A stretch of DNA of 18,147 nucleotides, from contig CAAEDK010000030.1 of NCBI GenBank assembly GCA_900754605.1, positions 1-18,147 on the forward strand. Reading direction: 5' to 3'. The notes under the pieces are model-generated. The model saw nothing but the letters and a program-made list of their open reading frames with translations, was not told the DNA's origin and ran no database searches. The DNA is from an uncultured Oscillospiraceae bacterium. GTDB taxonomy: Bacteria; Bacillota_A; Clostridia; Oscillospirales; Oscillospiraceae. Position numbers and translations under genes: made by a program. The stretch's first letter is position 1, and each line of letters begins with the position of its first letter. Below are positions 1-7,325 of the stretch, one piece after another.

Positions 1-43
1 ATTCTACCAGAAGGTTTTTTCACTATTTAATTCTTTTTACTCT

Positions 44-85
44 CCCCAGCATAGCTGGGGGTTGTCGTTGCGCTGAAGCGACAAC
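44..85. repeat. Two tandem hairpins near left edge
   Basis: Two stem-loops lie back to back. CCCCAGC (44-50) pairs with GCTGGGG (54-60) around a 3-nt loop, and GTTGTCG (61-67) pairs with CGACAAC (79-85). Neither is followed by a clean T-tract in either direction, so they are not obvious terminators. Paired short palindromes of this kind occur at the subterminal ends of IS200/IS605-type elements, but no transposase is present, so that origin is only a guess. They could also belong to a gene beyond the left edge. Confidence 0.4.
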
Positions 86-90
86 AACAC

Positions 91-124
91 AAAAATCCCG
101 AACACGAATGTGTTCGGGATTTTT
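91..124 (-). terminator. Intrinsic terminator after tRNA-Ser
   Basis: A perfect 15-bp inverted repeat (arms 91-105 and 110-124, loop GAAT at 106-109) carries an A5 tract on one side and a T5 tract on the other. Read on the minus strand it begins 2 nt past the tRNA CCA end and finishes in T5, so it should terminate the tRNA transcript. Its symmetry means it could also stop plus-strand transcription. Confidence 0.85.
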
Positions 125-125
125 C

Positions 126-216
126 TGGCGGAGTAGGAGGGATTCGAACCCTCGAGCCGTGTTAGCGGCTACACGATTTCCAGTCGTGCTCGTTATGACC
201 ACTTCGATACTACTCC
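126..216 (-). tRNA. tRNA-Ser (anticodon GGA)
   Basis: Read on the minus strand, this is a 91-nt class II tRNA. The 7-bp acceptor stem is GGAGTAG (216-210) with CTACTCC (136-130), followed by discriminator G and an encoded CCA (128-126). The T-arm contains the GGTTCGAATCC core, and the anticodon loop reads CTGGAAA, which gives anticodon GGA for serine UCC/UCU codons. The long variable arm (GTAGCCGCTAACACGGCT region) is the serine-type feature. It has its own promoter upstream and a terminator immediately downstream, so it is an independent transcription unit. Confidence 0.96.
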
Positions 217-276
217 ATATTCTATTTTACTGCCGCACTTGTTTTGCTCAAGCGCTCTCGTGTGACAGCGATATGT

Positions 277-304
277 ATTATAACAGATATTCTGTATTCG
301 TCAA
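277..304 (-). promoter_or_regulatory. Sigma-A-type promoter of tRNA-Ser
   Basis: On the minus strand there is TTGACG (304-299), a 16-bp spacer and a perfect TATAAT (282-277), lying about 60 bp upstream of the mature tRNA 5' end. The match to the housekeeping consensus is close. Confidence 0.75.
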
Positions 305-373
305 GTACTTTTTTGAAATTTCTTTTTTATTTTTCTTTCCTCCTTCTCCCCACCATTCTGCCGCCGATATTCA

Positions 374-402
374 GGCACCCGCTACACTTCCGAGCGGGTG
401 CC
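374..402. terminator. Perfect 10-bp hairpin without T-tract
   Basis: GGCACCCGCT (374-383) and AGCGGGTGCC (393-402) form a GC-rich stem with a 9-nt loop, between the tRNA promoter and the end of the unknown membrane protein gene on the same strand. No T-run follows on either strand. It may still serve as the 3' boundary of the membrane-protein transcript, but an intrinsic terminator is not clearly shown. The rest of 305-475 holds only pyrimidine-rich sequence with no visible gene. Confidence 0.4.
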
Positions 403-478
403 CTATTGACCAAGACAGCACTTCAAACAGACAATTTGCCTCCCAGTAGATGCAACCGTCCAAAGCCTACAGCGATCC

Positions 479-1378
479 CTAGAACAGGGACGGGATCTGG
501 AAGGACAGAAGCACCCCTATCAAAAAGGAACTTATGTTGGCGGTCCAGGTATACACCGTGATCCGCCGGTCGGATAGTCCCCGCTCACCCACCAGCTTCC
601 GCCGGTAGATCCGCAGCTCCACCAGAGTCACCGCCACCTCCGCCGCCAGATAGACCGGCAGCGCCAGAATAGCCATCATCCCCTCCAGGGCCCCGTTGCA
701 ATAGGTAAACAACTCCAACCCTAGGTTCAGTCCCAACTGAGTGGCCAGATTCACCCCAGCCACCCACTTCAGTGCCCGGCCAGTACTCAAACCGAAGGCA
801 AGTGCCAGCAACAACTCAACCAACAGGGTGATGGCCATCCGTCCCACCAAAGCCAGCAGAGACGCTCCGTATGGGTAATCCCGCTGGAGGCGCGCCGTCT
901 CCAGTTCCACGATCCCCCCTGGCGTCAGCTCCACATCGGACAGGTCCAACCGGTAATAGCTGTCGAAGGCGTACCGGTGATAGACCCCGCTCACCACCAG
1001 GGCATCCTCCTTTGGGAACCAGAGGGCAATTTTATAGGTGTGGGGTGGGTAGTATGTCCAACTAAGTTCCCCGTTAGAGCAATCCTCCACAAAATCAAGC
1101 AAATGGAAGCCCTCCGCATCCATCTGATCCAGAGGCAGCAGGGCACGCAGAGCCCGATCCTCCGCCGGATCCTCCGCCGCCTCTTCCTCGTAAAAACGGC
1201 CGTACGGCCCGGTGCCCTCCTGCTGGGACAGCAGCGTTCCCCAGCAGGTCCGGCCCTCCAGCCCCTCCAGAGCCACCACCACCGACGGCTTGGGACCCGC
1301 GTCCGCGCTGACCGGCATCGCCGCCAGAGGCAGCAGGAGCAGCAGGGCGGTCAAAATGGAACACCAGCGCTTTTTCAT
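479..1378 (-). CDS. Secreted/membrane protein of unknown function, four C-terminal TM segments
   Basis: I do not recognise this 299-aa protein. It begins with a clear signal peptide (KKR followed by a hydrophobic stretch, probable cleavage after VSA near residue 25). An acidic extracytoplasmic region of about 140 residues follows, then four predicted membrane helices near 171-197, 204-226, 232-256 and 273-297. The last helix runs to the C-terminus. A GTG three codons upstream (1387) is possible, but GAGGTG lies 6 nt before the ATG at 1378, so ATG is preferred. It appears monocistronic, divergent from rsmA, with its own promoter. The layout (soluble extracellular domain plus four helices) would suit a sensor or transport accessory protein, but nothing in the sequence decides a function. 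Confidence 0.75.
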   Translation of the reverse strand: MKKRWCSILTALLLLLPLAAMPVSADAGPKPSVVVALEGLEGRTCWGTLLSQQEGTGPYGRFYEEEAAEDPAEDRALRALLPLDQMDAEGFHLLDFVEDCSNGELSWTYYPPHTYKIALWFPKEDALVVSGVYHRYAFDSYYRLDLSDVELTPGGIVELETARLQRDYPYGASLLALVGRMAITLLVELLLALAFGLSTGRALKWVAGVNLATQLGLNLGLELFTYCNGALEGMMAILALPVYLAAEVAVTLVELRIYRRKLVGERGLSDRRITVYTWTANISSFLIGVLLSFQIPSLF

Positions 1379-1405
1379 GGTGTGCACCTCACTTTCTTTA
1401 TTTAT

Positions 1406-1434
1406 ATCGTATCATGCACTGTAAAAATTGGCAA
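1406..1434 (-). promoter_or_regulatory. Promoter of the membrane protein gene
   Basis: On the minus strand there is TTGCCA (1434-1429), a 17-bp spacer and TACGAT (1411-1406), preceded by TGA, which makes an extended -10. It is 28 bp from the start codon. Its -35 is only 8 bp from the -35 of the divergent rsmA promoter. Confidence 0.65.
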
Positions 1435-1442
1435 GGCCGCTC

Positions 1443-1471
1443 TTGACGAACGCTCCCTTTTCTTCTATATT
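1443..1471 (+). promoter_or_regulatory. Promoter of rsmA
   Basis: TTGACG (1443-1448), a 17-bp spacer and TATATT (1466-1471), 64 bp upstream of the chosen rsmA start. It is arranged back to back with the minus-strand promoter at 1406-1434. Confidence 0.7.
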
Positions 1472-1535
1472 GAAGGTACTTCCACATACATGGGCGGGCC
1501 GAATGCGGCTCTCCCCTGAGAAACGAGGATACAGA

Positions 1536-2411
1536 ATGGATCTCTGCAACATCAACGACATCAAATCCCTGCTGGCACGACACGGCTTCCGCTTTTCCAA
1601 ATCCATGGGACAGAATTTTCTCATTGAGGGCTGGGTGCCCCGGGACATCGCCGAGGCCTCCGGCGCCGCCCCCGGCTGCGGGGTGCTGGAGGTGGGTCCC
1701 GGCATCGGCCCACTCACCCGTGAACTCTCCCTGCGGGCAGAGCGGGTGGTCTCGGTGGAACTGGACCGCTCCCTGCTCCCCATCTTGGCTGAGACTCTGT
1801 CCGACCGCCCCAACACCGAGATCTGCCCCGGTGATATTTTGAAAACGGATATTCCCGCCCTGGTCCGGGAAAAATTTCAGGGGCTGACTCCCCTGGCCTG
1901 CGCCAACCTCCCCTATAATATTACCTCCCCCGCCATCACCGCCCTGCTGGAGGCCAAATGTTTCTCTTCCATCACTGTGATGATCCAGCGCGAGGTTGCC
2001 CGGCGGATCTGCGCTGCCCCCGGTTCCCCGGATTACGGAGCCTTCTCTGTATTCTGCCAATATCACGCCCACACAGAGCTTCTCTTTGACGTTCCACCAG
2101 AATGCTTCCTCCCCGCCCCTAAGGTGACCTCCTCTGTACTTCGTATGGTCCCCAAGGCCCCGCCTGCTGAGGTGGACGATGAGGCACACTTCTTTCGTGT
2201 AGTACGGGCCGCCTTCGCCCAACGCCGCAAAACCCTGTCTAATAGTCTCAGTTCCTCTTTGGGCGGTTCTTGCAGCAAGCAGGCTGTGATCCGGGCCATC
2301 GACTCCTGCGGTCTGCCACCTACTGTCCGGGGTGAGCGTCTTTCCATCTCCGACTTTGCCGCCCTATCTAAAGCACTGCGCCACGAGGAGGCCGCCTTCC
2401 CCTTGGGGTAA
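1536..2411 (+). CDS. rsmA: 16S rRNA A1518/A1519 N6,N6-dimethyltransferase (RsmA/KsgA)
   Basis: The 291-aa enzyme uses SAM to dimethylate two adjacent adenosines in the terminal 16S rRNA hairpin during late 30S assembly. Visible family motifs are GQNFL (25-29), the SAM-binding EVGPGIG (52-58), the acidic ELD (75-77) and GD (99-100) contacts, and the catalytic NLPYNI (124-129). A PKVTSSV motif and a small helical C-terminal domain follow. The open frame extends 36 codons upstream, but the ATG at 1536 follows GAGGA at a good distance and gives the usual family N-terminus. Length is normal. No terminator is obvious downstream; pckA has its own promoter. Confidence 0.95.
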   Translation: MDLCNINDIKSLLARHGFRFSKSMGQNFLIEGWVPRDIAEASGAAPGCGVLEVGPGIGPLTRELSLRAERVVSVELDRSLLPILAETLSDRPNTEICPGDILKTDIPALVREKFQGLTPLACANLPYNITSPAITALLEAKCFSSITVMIQREVARRICAAPGSPDYGAFSVFCQYHAHTELLFDVPPECFLPAPKVTSSVLRMVPKAPPAEVDDEAHFFRVVRAAFAQRRKTLSNSLSSSLGGSCSKQAVIRAIDSCGLPPTVRGERLSISDFAALSKALRHEEAAFPLG

Positions 2412-2483
2412 GTCCGAAAATCCTCACGGTCTTATAGCTAAATTGCAATACAAATCATAACGAAAGAAGCACGGCCAATGTGA

Positions 2484-2512
2484 TTGACTTTGACCCCGGT
2501 TCCGTGTATTAT
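2484..2512 (+). promoter_or_regulatory. Promoter of pckA
   Basis: TTGACT (2484-2489), an exact 17-bp spacer and TATTAT (2507-2512). The predicted start is near 2519, giving a 5' leader of about 75 nt before the pckA ATG. No other element is recognised between rsmA and pckA. Confidence 0.7.
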
Positions 2513-2592
2513 TATGTATGGTTTGGAGCTCCCTCCGCCGGTCGGGTCACCACCTGTCTGGCAGGAAGATCATTAGAAAAGAGGTCATTAAA

Positions 2593-4203
2593 ATGGCAAC
2601 CATCGATTTGAGCAAATATGGTATCACCGGTACCACCGAGATCCTTCACAACCCCTCCTATGAGACTCTGTTCGAGGAAGAGATGAAGCCCGGGCTGGAA
2701 GGCTATGACGTGGGTCAGCTGACCGAGCTGGACGCCGTCAACGTGATGACCGGTATCTACACCGGCCGTTCTCCCAAGGACAAGTTCATCGTGATGGATG
2801 ATGTTTCCAAGGATACCGTGTGGTGGACCTCTGACGAGTTCAAGAACGACAACAAACCCGCCTCCAAGGAGGCTTGGGACGAGTGCAAGCGTCTGGCCGT
2901 TCAGCAGCTGTCCAACAAGAAGCTGTATGTTATGGACGTGTTCTGCGGCACCAACCACGACAGCCGCATGGCCATCCGTTTCATCATGGAGGTGGCATGG
3001 CAGGCCCACTTCGTTAAAAATATGTTCATCGCTCCTACTGCAGAGGAGCTGGAGAACTTCGAGCCTGACTTTATCTCCTATAACGCCGCTAAGGCTAAGG
3101 TGGAGAACTACAAGGAGCTGGGCCTGAACTCCGAGACCGCTGCTATCTTCAACCTCACCGAGCGCGAGCAGGTCATTCTGAACACCTGGTACGGCGGCGA
3201 GATGAAGAAGGGCATGTTCTCCATGATGAACTACTACCTGCCCCTCAACGGCATGGCCTCCATGCACTGCTCCGCCAACACCGACATGAACGGCGAAAAC
3301 ACCGCCCTGTTCTTCGGCCTGTCCGGCACCGGTAAGACCACCCTGTCCACCGACCCCAAGCGCCTGCTCATCGGTGATGACGAGCATGGCTGGGACGACG
3401 AGGGCGTGTTCAACTTCGAGGGCGGCTGCTATGCCAAGGTCATCAACCTGGACAAGGACGCTGAGCCCGATATCTATAACGCCATCAAGCGCAATGCCCT
3501 GCTGGAGAACGTCACCGTGGACAAGGACGGCAAGATCGACTTTGCCGACAAGTCCGTCACTGAGAACACCCGTGTCTCCTACCCCATTAACCACATCGAG
3601 AAGATCGTTCGTCCCAAGTCCAAGGGCCCTGATGCCAAGAACGTCATCTTCCTGTCTGCCGACGCCTTCGGCGTGCTGCCCCCCGTGTCCATCCTGACTC
3701 CCGAGCAGACCCAGTACTACTTCCTGTCCGGCTTCACCTCCAAGCTGGCCGGCACTGAGCGCGGCATCACCGAGCCTACCCCCACCTTCTCCGCCTGCTT
3801 CGGCCAGGCCTTCCTGGAGCTGCACCCCACCAAGTACGGTGAGGAGCTGGTGAAGAAGATGCAGAAGTCCGGCGCCAAGGCCTATCTGGTCAACACCGGC
3901 TGGAACGGCACCGGCAAGCGCATCTCCATCAAGGACACCCGCGGCATCATCGACGCCATCCTGGACAGCTCCATCCTGAAGGCTGAAACCAAGACCATCC
4001 CCTACTTCAACTTCGAAGTGCCCACCGCCCTGCCCGGTGTGGACTCCGGCATCCTGGATCCCCGGGACACCTACGCTGACGTCGCTGAGTGGGAGACCAA
4101 GGCCAAGGACCTGGCTTCCCGCTTCGTGAAGAACTTCGTCAAGTACACCGGCAACGATGCTGGTAAGGCTCTGGTGGCCGCCGGCCCCAAGGTCGAGGAG
4201 TAA
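2593..4203 (+). CDS. pckA: Phosphoenolpyruvate carboxykinase (ATP)
   Basis: The 536-aa cytosolic enzyme interconverts oxaloacetate + ATP and PEP + CO2 + ADP. In gut anaerobes it may run toward oxaloacetate and conserve energy as ATP. The ATP-dependent family is shown by RSPKDKF (59-65), the metal/substrate region around KNMFIAP (142-148), the P-loop GLSGTGKT (242-249), IGDDEHGW (260-267) and the downstream FEGGCYAK block. Length matches the family. The frame is open 25 codons further upstream, but the ATG at 2593 is preceded by GAGG and begins the normal protein. Codon use is strongly biased (AAG, CTG, GAG, C-ending codons), as expected for a highly expressed gene. It is flanked by its own promoter and terminator. 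Confidence 0.97.
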   Translation: MATIDLSKYGITGTTEILHNPSYETLFEEEMKPGLEGYDVGQLTELDAVNVMTGIYTGRSPKDKFIVMDDVSKDTVWWTSDEFKNDNKPASKEAWDECKRLAVQQLSNKKLYVMDVFCGTNHDSRMAIRFIMEVAWQAHFVKNMFIAPTAEELENFEPDFISYNAAKAKVENYKELGLNSETAAIFNLTEREQVILNTWYGGEMKKGMFSMMNYYLPLNGMASMHCSANTDMNGENTALFFGLSGTGKTTLSTDPKRLLIGDDEHGWDDEGVFNFEGGCYAKVINLDKDAEPDIYNAIKRNALLENVTVDKDGKIDFADKSVTENTRVSYPINHIEKIVRPKSKGPDAKNVIFLSADAFGVLPPVSILTPEQTQYYFLSGFTSKLAGTERGITEPTPTFSACFGQAFLELHPTKYGEELVKKMQKSGAKAYLVNTGWNGTGKRISIKDTRGIIDAILDSSILKAETKTIPYFNFEVPTALPGVDSGILDPRDTYADVAEWETKAKDLASRFVKNFVKYTGNDAGKALVAAGPKVEE

Positions 4204-4221
4204 TTTCTCGTTTTTCATCTC

Positions 4222-4254
4222 AGAGCTCCCGGTTTGATGACCGGGAGCTCTTTG
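4222..4254 (+). terminator. Intrinsic terminator after pckA
   Basis: An 11-bp stem (4222-4232 with 4241-4251) with an 8-nt loop is followed by a short T-rich tail, starting 18 nt after the pckA stop. It separates pckA from mrnC-rqcH, which has its own promoter. Confidence 0.8.
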
Positions 4255-4267
4255 CGTTCTGCTCCCC

Positions 4268-4296
4268 TTGTCTTTCCTGCCCGGATATGGTATCAT
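4268..4296 (+). promoter_or_regulatory. Promoter of mrnC-rqcH
   Basis: TTGTCT (4268-4273), a 17-bp spacer and TATCAT (4291-4296), 46 bp upstream of the mrnC ATG and directly after the pckA terminator. Confidence 0.65.
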
Positions 4297-4342
4297 ATCA
4301 TAGCTATGCTGGTAGGTATTTTTATGCAAAAGAGGATTTTTT

Positions 4343-4768
4343 ATGAACTATTTCAAGTTGGATATGCCCCGTGATGAACTGCTCTCCATGAGCAGCCTCG
4401 GGCTGGCTCACTTGGGAGACGGTGTATTTGAACTGATGGTACGTTCTTGGCTCTGCCTGCGCGGAAAAGCCCGCCCTCGGGATCTCCACCGGGCCACAGT
4501 CAAGTATGTAGCCGCCCCCGCTCAAGCCGCGGCTATGGAGCGGCTGCTCCCCATTCTGACGGAGGAGGAGTCCGACGTCTACCGTCGCGGGCGGAACACC
4601 GCCCCCCACTCTGTCCCTAAGGCAGCCAGCCGCGCCCAATATCAGTCCGCCACCGGCCTGGAGGCCCTGTTTGGGTGGCTCTATCTCCAGGGCAGGATTG
4701 ACCGGCTCAATGAACTCTTTCAGCTCATCATGGAGCCAGAAGAGACTCAGGCCCCCGGTACCAATTGA
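4343..4768 (+). CDS. mrnC: Mini-ribonuclease III (MrnC)
   Basis: This 141-aa RNase III-type protein lacks a double-stranded RNA-binding domain. In Bacillus the family member matures 23S rRNA ends with help from ribosomal protein L3. The first RNase III motif is LAHLGDGVFELMVR (21-34, Asp26 and Glu30). The second is TGLEALFGWLYL (104-115, Glu107), which supplies the metal-binding carboxylate. The block EEESDVYRRGRN...VPKAASRAQYQSATG is typical of the family. AGAGGA before the ATG supports the start. It lies 28 nt upstream of rqcH and is probably co-transcribed with it. It is often near cysS in other Firmicutes, but not here. Confidence 0.93.
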   Translation: MNYFKLDMPRDELLSMSSLGLAHLGDGVFELMVRSWLCLRGKARPRDLHRATVKYVAAPAQAAAMERLLPILTEEESDVYRRGRNTAPHSVPKAASRAQYQSATGLEALFGWLYLQGRIDRLNELFQLIMEPEETQAPGTN

Positions 4769-4796
4769 CTCTCCACTTCCACAATGAGGTGTTTGT

Positions 4797-6572
4797 ATGC
4801 CATTAGATGCACTCTGCCTGTCCGGGCTGATCTATGAGTTGGATCAAACGATCACCGGTGGGAAAATTGATAAAATCTATCAGCCAGGCCGTGACGAGGT
4901 GATCCTGGCCCTGCGCACCCCGTCCCACGGCAATGTGAGGCTGCTTCTCTCTGCCAACCCCAGCCATCCCAGACCCCAGCTGACTCAGTTAACTCGTGAG
5001 AACCCGGATACGCCCCCTATGTTTTGTATGCTCCTGCGCAAGCACCTGTCCGGTGCACGCATCCTGTCGGTGACTCAGCCTCCGCTCGAACGCGTCGTCA
5101 CCCTGACGCTCGAGGCGCTTAACGAGTTGGGAGACAGAGTGGAACGCAAGCTGGTGCTGGAAGCCATCGGACGCCGCTCTAACCTGATCCTTCTGGACGA
5201 AGAGGGGCGGATCCTGGACTGCATCCGGCGGGTGGAATCCAGCCTGGGGACAGGAAGCACCCAGCGCGCCCTGCTCCCCGGGATGTTCTATCGTCTCCCG
5301 CCTCCCCAGGCCAAGCTGGACCCCATGGCTCAGGACCGCGCCACCCTGGAGGCCCTGCTGACTTCTGCGCCCGAGGAGGCCCAGGCCGACCAGTGGCTGC
5401 TGGACACCTTCGGCGGCCTCTCCCCTCTGGTCTGCCGGGAACTGGCTTTCCGGTCGGGAGGCGCCGTGGATGTGCGGCTCAATATCCTGGGTCCCGAGGG
5501 ACGCAAACGGCTCCTGGACCGTCTGGAGAGCCTTCTGGACGCCGTCCGTGCAGGCTGCTTCTCCCCTTGCCTTCTCACCCGAGATGGGGCCCCCTCCGAC
5601 TTTACCTTCTTCCCGGTGGAGCAGTATGAGGACCTGATGGAGCGCATCACCTTCCCCACTTTCTCCGCCCTGCTGGACCGCTTCTATGAGGAGCGTGAGC
5701 ACCTTGAGCGGGTCAAGCAGCGGGGACAGGACCTGATCCGCTCTGTGACCACCGCCCGGGATCGTACAGCCCGCAAGCTCGCCCATCAAGAGCAGGAACT
5801 GGCCGCCACCCACGACCGGGAGCGTCTGCGCCAGCTGGGCGACATCCTGACCTCCAACTTCTATCAGATGGAGCGGGGAATGGCCCGTCTGCACACAATG
5901 GATTTCTATGACCCAGAAGGCAGCGAGATCGATATTCCTCTGGATCCGCTCCTCACTCCCCAGCAAAATGCCGCAAAGTACTATAAGGAGTACAACAAGG
6001 CCAAAACTGCCGAGGTGATGCTCACCCAACAGTTGGAAAAGGGCCGCCGGGAGTTGGACTATCTGAATAGTGTACTGGACACCATCCCTCTGGCAGAGGG
6101 CGAAAAGGATCTTCAGGAGATCCGCCAGGAACTCACCGACACTGGCTATCTTCGCCGTCTTTCCAAGGCGAAGGGCCGTGAGAAACGAGTAGTCTCCAAG
6201 CCCATGGAGTTCCGCTCCTCCGCCGGGCTGCGCATCTCCGTCGGTAAGAACAATACCCAGAACGACCTGCTCACCTGCAAGCAGGCCTTTAAGAGCGATG
6301 TATGGTTTCATACCCAAAAGATCCATGGCTCCCACGTCATCCTCTGGACAGAGGGGCAGGCCCCCGACCTCCAGAGCCTCAACGAGGCCGCCTGCCTGGC
6401 TGCCTGGTTCTCCCAGGCCCGGGGAGCCAGCCGGGTCCCGGTGGACTACACCCCGGTCAAGTATGTAAAAAAGCCCAATGGGGCCCGTCCTGGCATGGTG
6501 ACCTATACTACCTATGAGACCGCCTGGGTCACCCCCCATGAGGAGCTGGTCAAGCAGCTTCGAGTCCGTTGA
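4797..6572 (+). CDS. rqcH: Rqc2 homolog RqcH (NFACT / fibronectin-binding A family)
   Basis: The 591-aa protein binds peptidyl-tRNA-obstructed 50S subunits and directs C-terminal alanine tailing in bacterial ribosome-associated quality control. Older annotation calls it fibronectin-binding protein. An NFACT-N domain occupies about 1-160, with the PPMFCMLLRKHL block at 73-84. A charged helical/coiled-coil middle follows (about 295-375 and 410-460). The NFACT-R domain comes near 475-575 with SVGKNNTQNDLLT and DVWFHTQKIHGSHV. GAGGTG precedes the ATG. The Asp-Arg pair that I recall as functionally important in Bacillus RqcH appears here as Glu98-Arg99 (in PPLERVV). It shares a unit with mrnC, which fits a translation-related operon. 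Confidence 0.94.
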   Translation: MPLDALCLSGLIYELDQTITGGKIDKIYQPGRDEVILALRTPSHGNVRLLLSANPSHPRPQLTQLTRENPDTPPMFCMLLRKHLSGARILSVTQPPLERVVTLTLEALNELGDRVERKLVLEAIGRRSNLILLDEEGRILDCIRRVESSLGTGSTQRALLPGMFYRLPPPQAKLDPMAQDRATLEALLTSAPEEAQADQWLLDTFGGLSPLVCRELAFRSGGAVDVRLNILGPEGRKRLLDRLESLLDAVRAGCFSPCLLTRDGAPSDFTFFPVEQYEDLMERITFPTFSALLDRFYEEREHLERVKQRGQDLIRSVTTARDRTARKLAHQEQELAATHDRERLRQLGDILTSNFYQMERGMARLHTMDFYDPEGSEIDIPLDPLLTPQQNAAKYYKEYNKAKTAEVMLTQQLEKGRRELDYLNSVLDTIPLAEGEKDLQEIRQELTDTGYLRRLSKAKGREKRVVSKPMEFRSSAGLRISVGKNNTQNDLLTCKQAFKSDVWFHTQKIHGSHVILWTEGQAPDLQSLNEAACLAAWFSQARGASRVPVDYTPVKYVKKPNGARPGMVTYTTYETAWVTPHEELVKQLRVR

Positions 6573-6756
6573 CCATACTTTAAACCAGAGACTACTCAAA
6601 ATCATTCGCTGATAGATCTGCTCAGAATTTTTCCACATCTGGGAAAAGTATAGGTTCAGAGTCCTATATTTTCACTTATTTTCGCTTTTTTATCTCGCTT
6701 TTCCTTTTTTACGCTTTAACTCAATAAAAATATTGTATGTTTCCGACAAGATTCCC

Positions 6757-6785
6757 TTTTCATTTCTGCATTCTTTCGGTATAGT
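6757..6785 (+). promoter_or_regulatory. Possible promoter of the 89-aa gene
   Basis: TTTTCA (6757-6762), a 17-bp spacer and TATAGT (6780-6785), 35 bp upstream of the ATG at 6821. The -35 is weak. The rest of 6573-6756 is AT- and pyrimidine-rich with no gene, and no convincing terminator for rqcH was found there. Confidence 0.45.
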
Positions 6786-6820
6786 GAACCCATGTGTTAA
6801 ATGTGAAGGAGTCAAGAAGT

Positions 6821-7090
6821 ATGACGGAAGTCAAGATCGCATCCCGGACCTGTCCAGATGAGTTTGGCCACCCCCGCACCTTCCATTATGCCCTTACCGT
6901 AGATACGGTAGAATCCGACACTTTTTCCTGCGAAAACTACGGTGTCCGTGTCTCTGAGGAATCGGGCGATACCGCAGCGATTCCTGGGATCACCACCAGT
7001 GCCGTTCGGATTGACGAACTGTTGACCATCCTAGTGGAACACGGCGTCAGTCCCACCGCACTGCCAGACGTCATCTCAGACTGGTTATAG
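6821..7090 (+). CDS. Small conserved-looking protein of unknown function (DUF6514-like?)
   Basis: This 89-aa protein is mildly acidic and has no signal peptide or membrane segment. An N-terminal FHYALTVDTVE strand region is followed by ENYGVRVSEE, then a hydrophobic ITTSAVRIDELLTILVEHGVSPTALPDVISDWL helix pair at the C-terminus. That pattern (YG-I/V block, then a helix ending P-x-x-L-x-D-V-I-x-D-x-L) recalls the short clostridial DUF6514 proteins. This is from memory and unverified. GAAGGAG lies 9 nt before the ATG at 6821, so the nine codons upstream in the open frame are probably not translated. It is a single-gene unit closed by a strong terminator. Confidence 0.72.
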   Translation: MTEVKIASRTCPDEFGHPRTFHYALTVDTVESDTFSCENYGVRVSEESGDTAAIPGITTSAVRIDELLTILVEHGVSPTALPDVISDWL

Positions 7091-7099
7091 CAGAACCAA

Positions 7100-7143
7100 A
7101 GGAAGCGCGCCGGCCCTAACCGGTCCGGCGCGCTTCCTCTTTT
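7100..7143 (+). terminator. Strong intrinsic terminator between convergent genes
   Basis: A 14-bp GC-rich stem (7100-7113 with 7125-7138) has an 11-nt loop and a T-rich tail to 7143. It lies 9 nt after the 89-aa gene and also 37 nt past the minus-strand oadG-like stop. On the minus strand it is followed by TTTGG, so it may serve both convergent units. Confidence 0.85.
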
Positions 7144-7179
7144 ACATATCCGTACAGCGCTCACTCTGGCACACTGCAC

Positions 7180-7308
7180 TCACTTTTTACGGTTGTCGAT
7201 CTTCTGCATCAAACAGACCAACAGGGCGATGATGCCCAGTACCACAAAGATACCCAGCATGCCCTGGCCCATCATTTCAAGAGCCGCCATCATATTATTA
7301 AAATTCAT
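7180..7308 (-). CDS. OadG-like small membrane subunit of a Na+-pumping decarboxylase (42 aa)
   Basis: This is a very short gene. AGGAGG lies 8 nt before an ATG at 7308, 17 nt downstream of the oadB stop. The 42-aa product has a short Met-rich N-terminus (MNFNNMMAALEMMGQGM), one strong membrane helix near 17-34 (MLGIFVVLGIIALLVCLM), and a basic tail (QKIDNRKK). The OadG/gamma (delta) subunit of decarboxylase sodium pumps is a single-span protein that stabilises the complex; classical ones are about 80-120 aa with a C-terminal extension that is absent here. The assignment rests on topology and position directly after the beta subunit. A dedicated search is needed to call it OadG with certainty. 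Confidence 0.75.
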   Translation of the reverse strand: MNFNNMMAALEMMGQGMLGIFVVLGIIALLVCLMQKIDNRKK

Positions 7309-7325
7309 TGTTGAGACCTCCTAAA

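Noticed and set aside
244..561. Plus-strand frames at 108-449 and 244-561
   Set aside because: They run through the tRNA, its promoter and the end of the membrane protein gene, with no ribosome binding site and improbable composition.
1398..2222. 274-codon minus-strand frame over rsmA
   Set aside because: Overlaps the promoters and rsmA, and its translation is low-complexity and Gly-rich.
2512..4329. 605-codon minus-strand frame
   Set aside because: It lies antisense to pckA, is caused by strongly biased codon use, and its product is a low-complexity His/Gly/Leu/Val-rich sequence with no ribosome binding site.
4989..6638. 549-codon minus-strand frame
   Set aside because: Shadow of rqcH on the opposite strand; Gly/Gln/Leu-rich translation with no motif.
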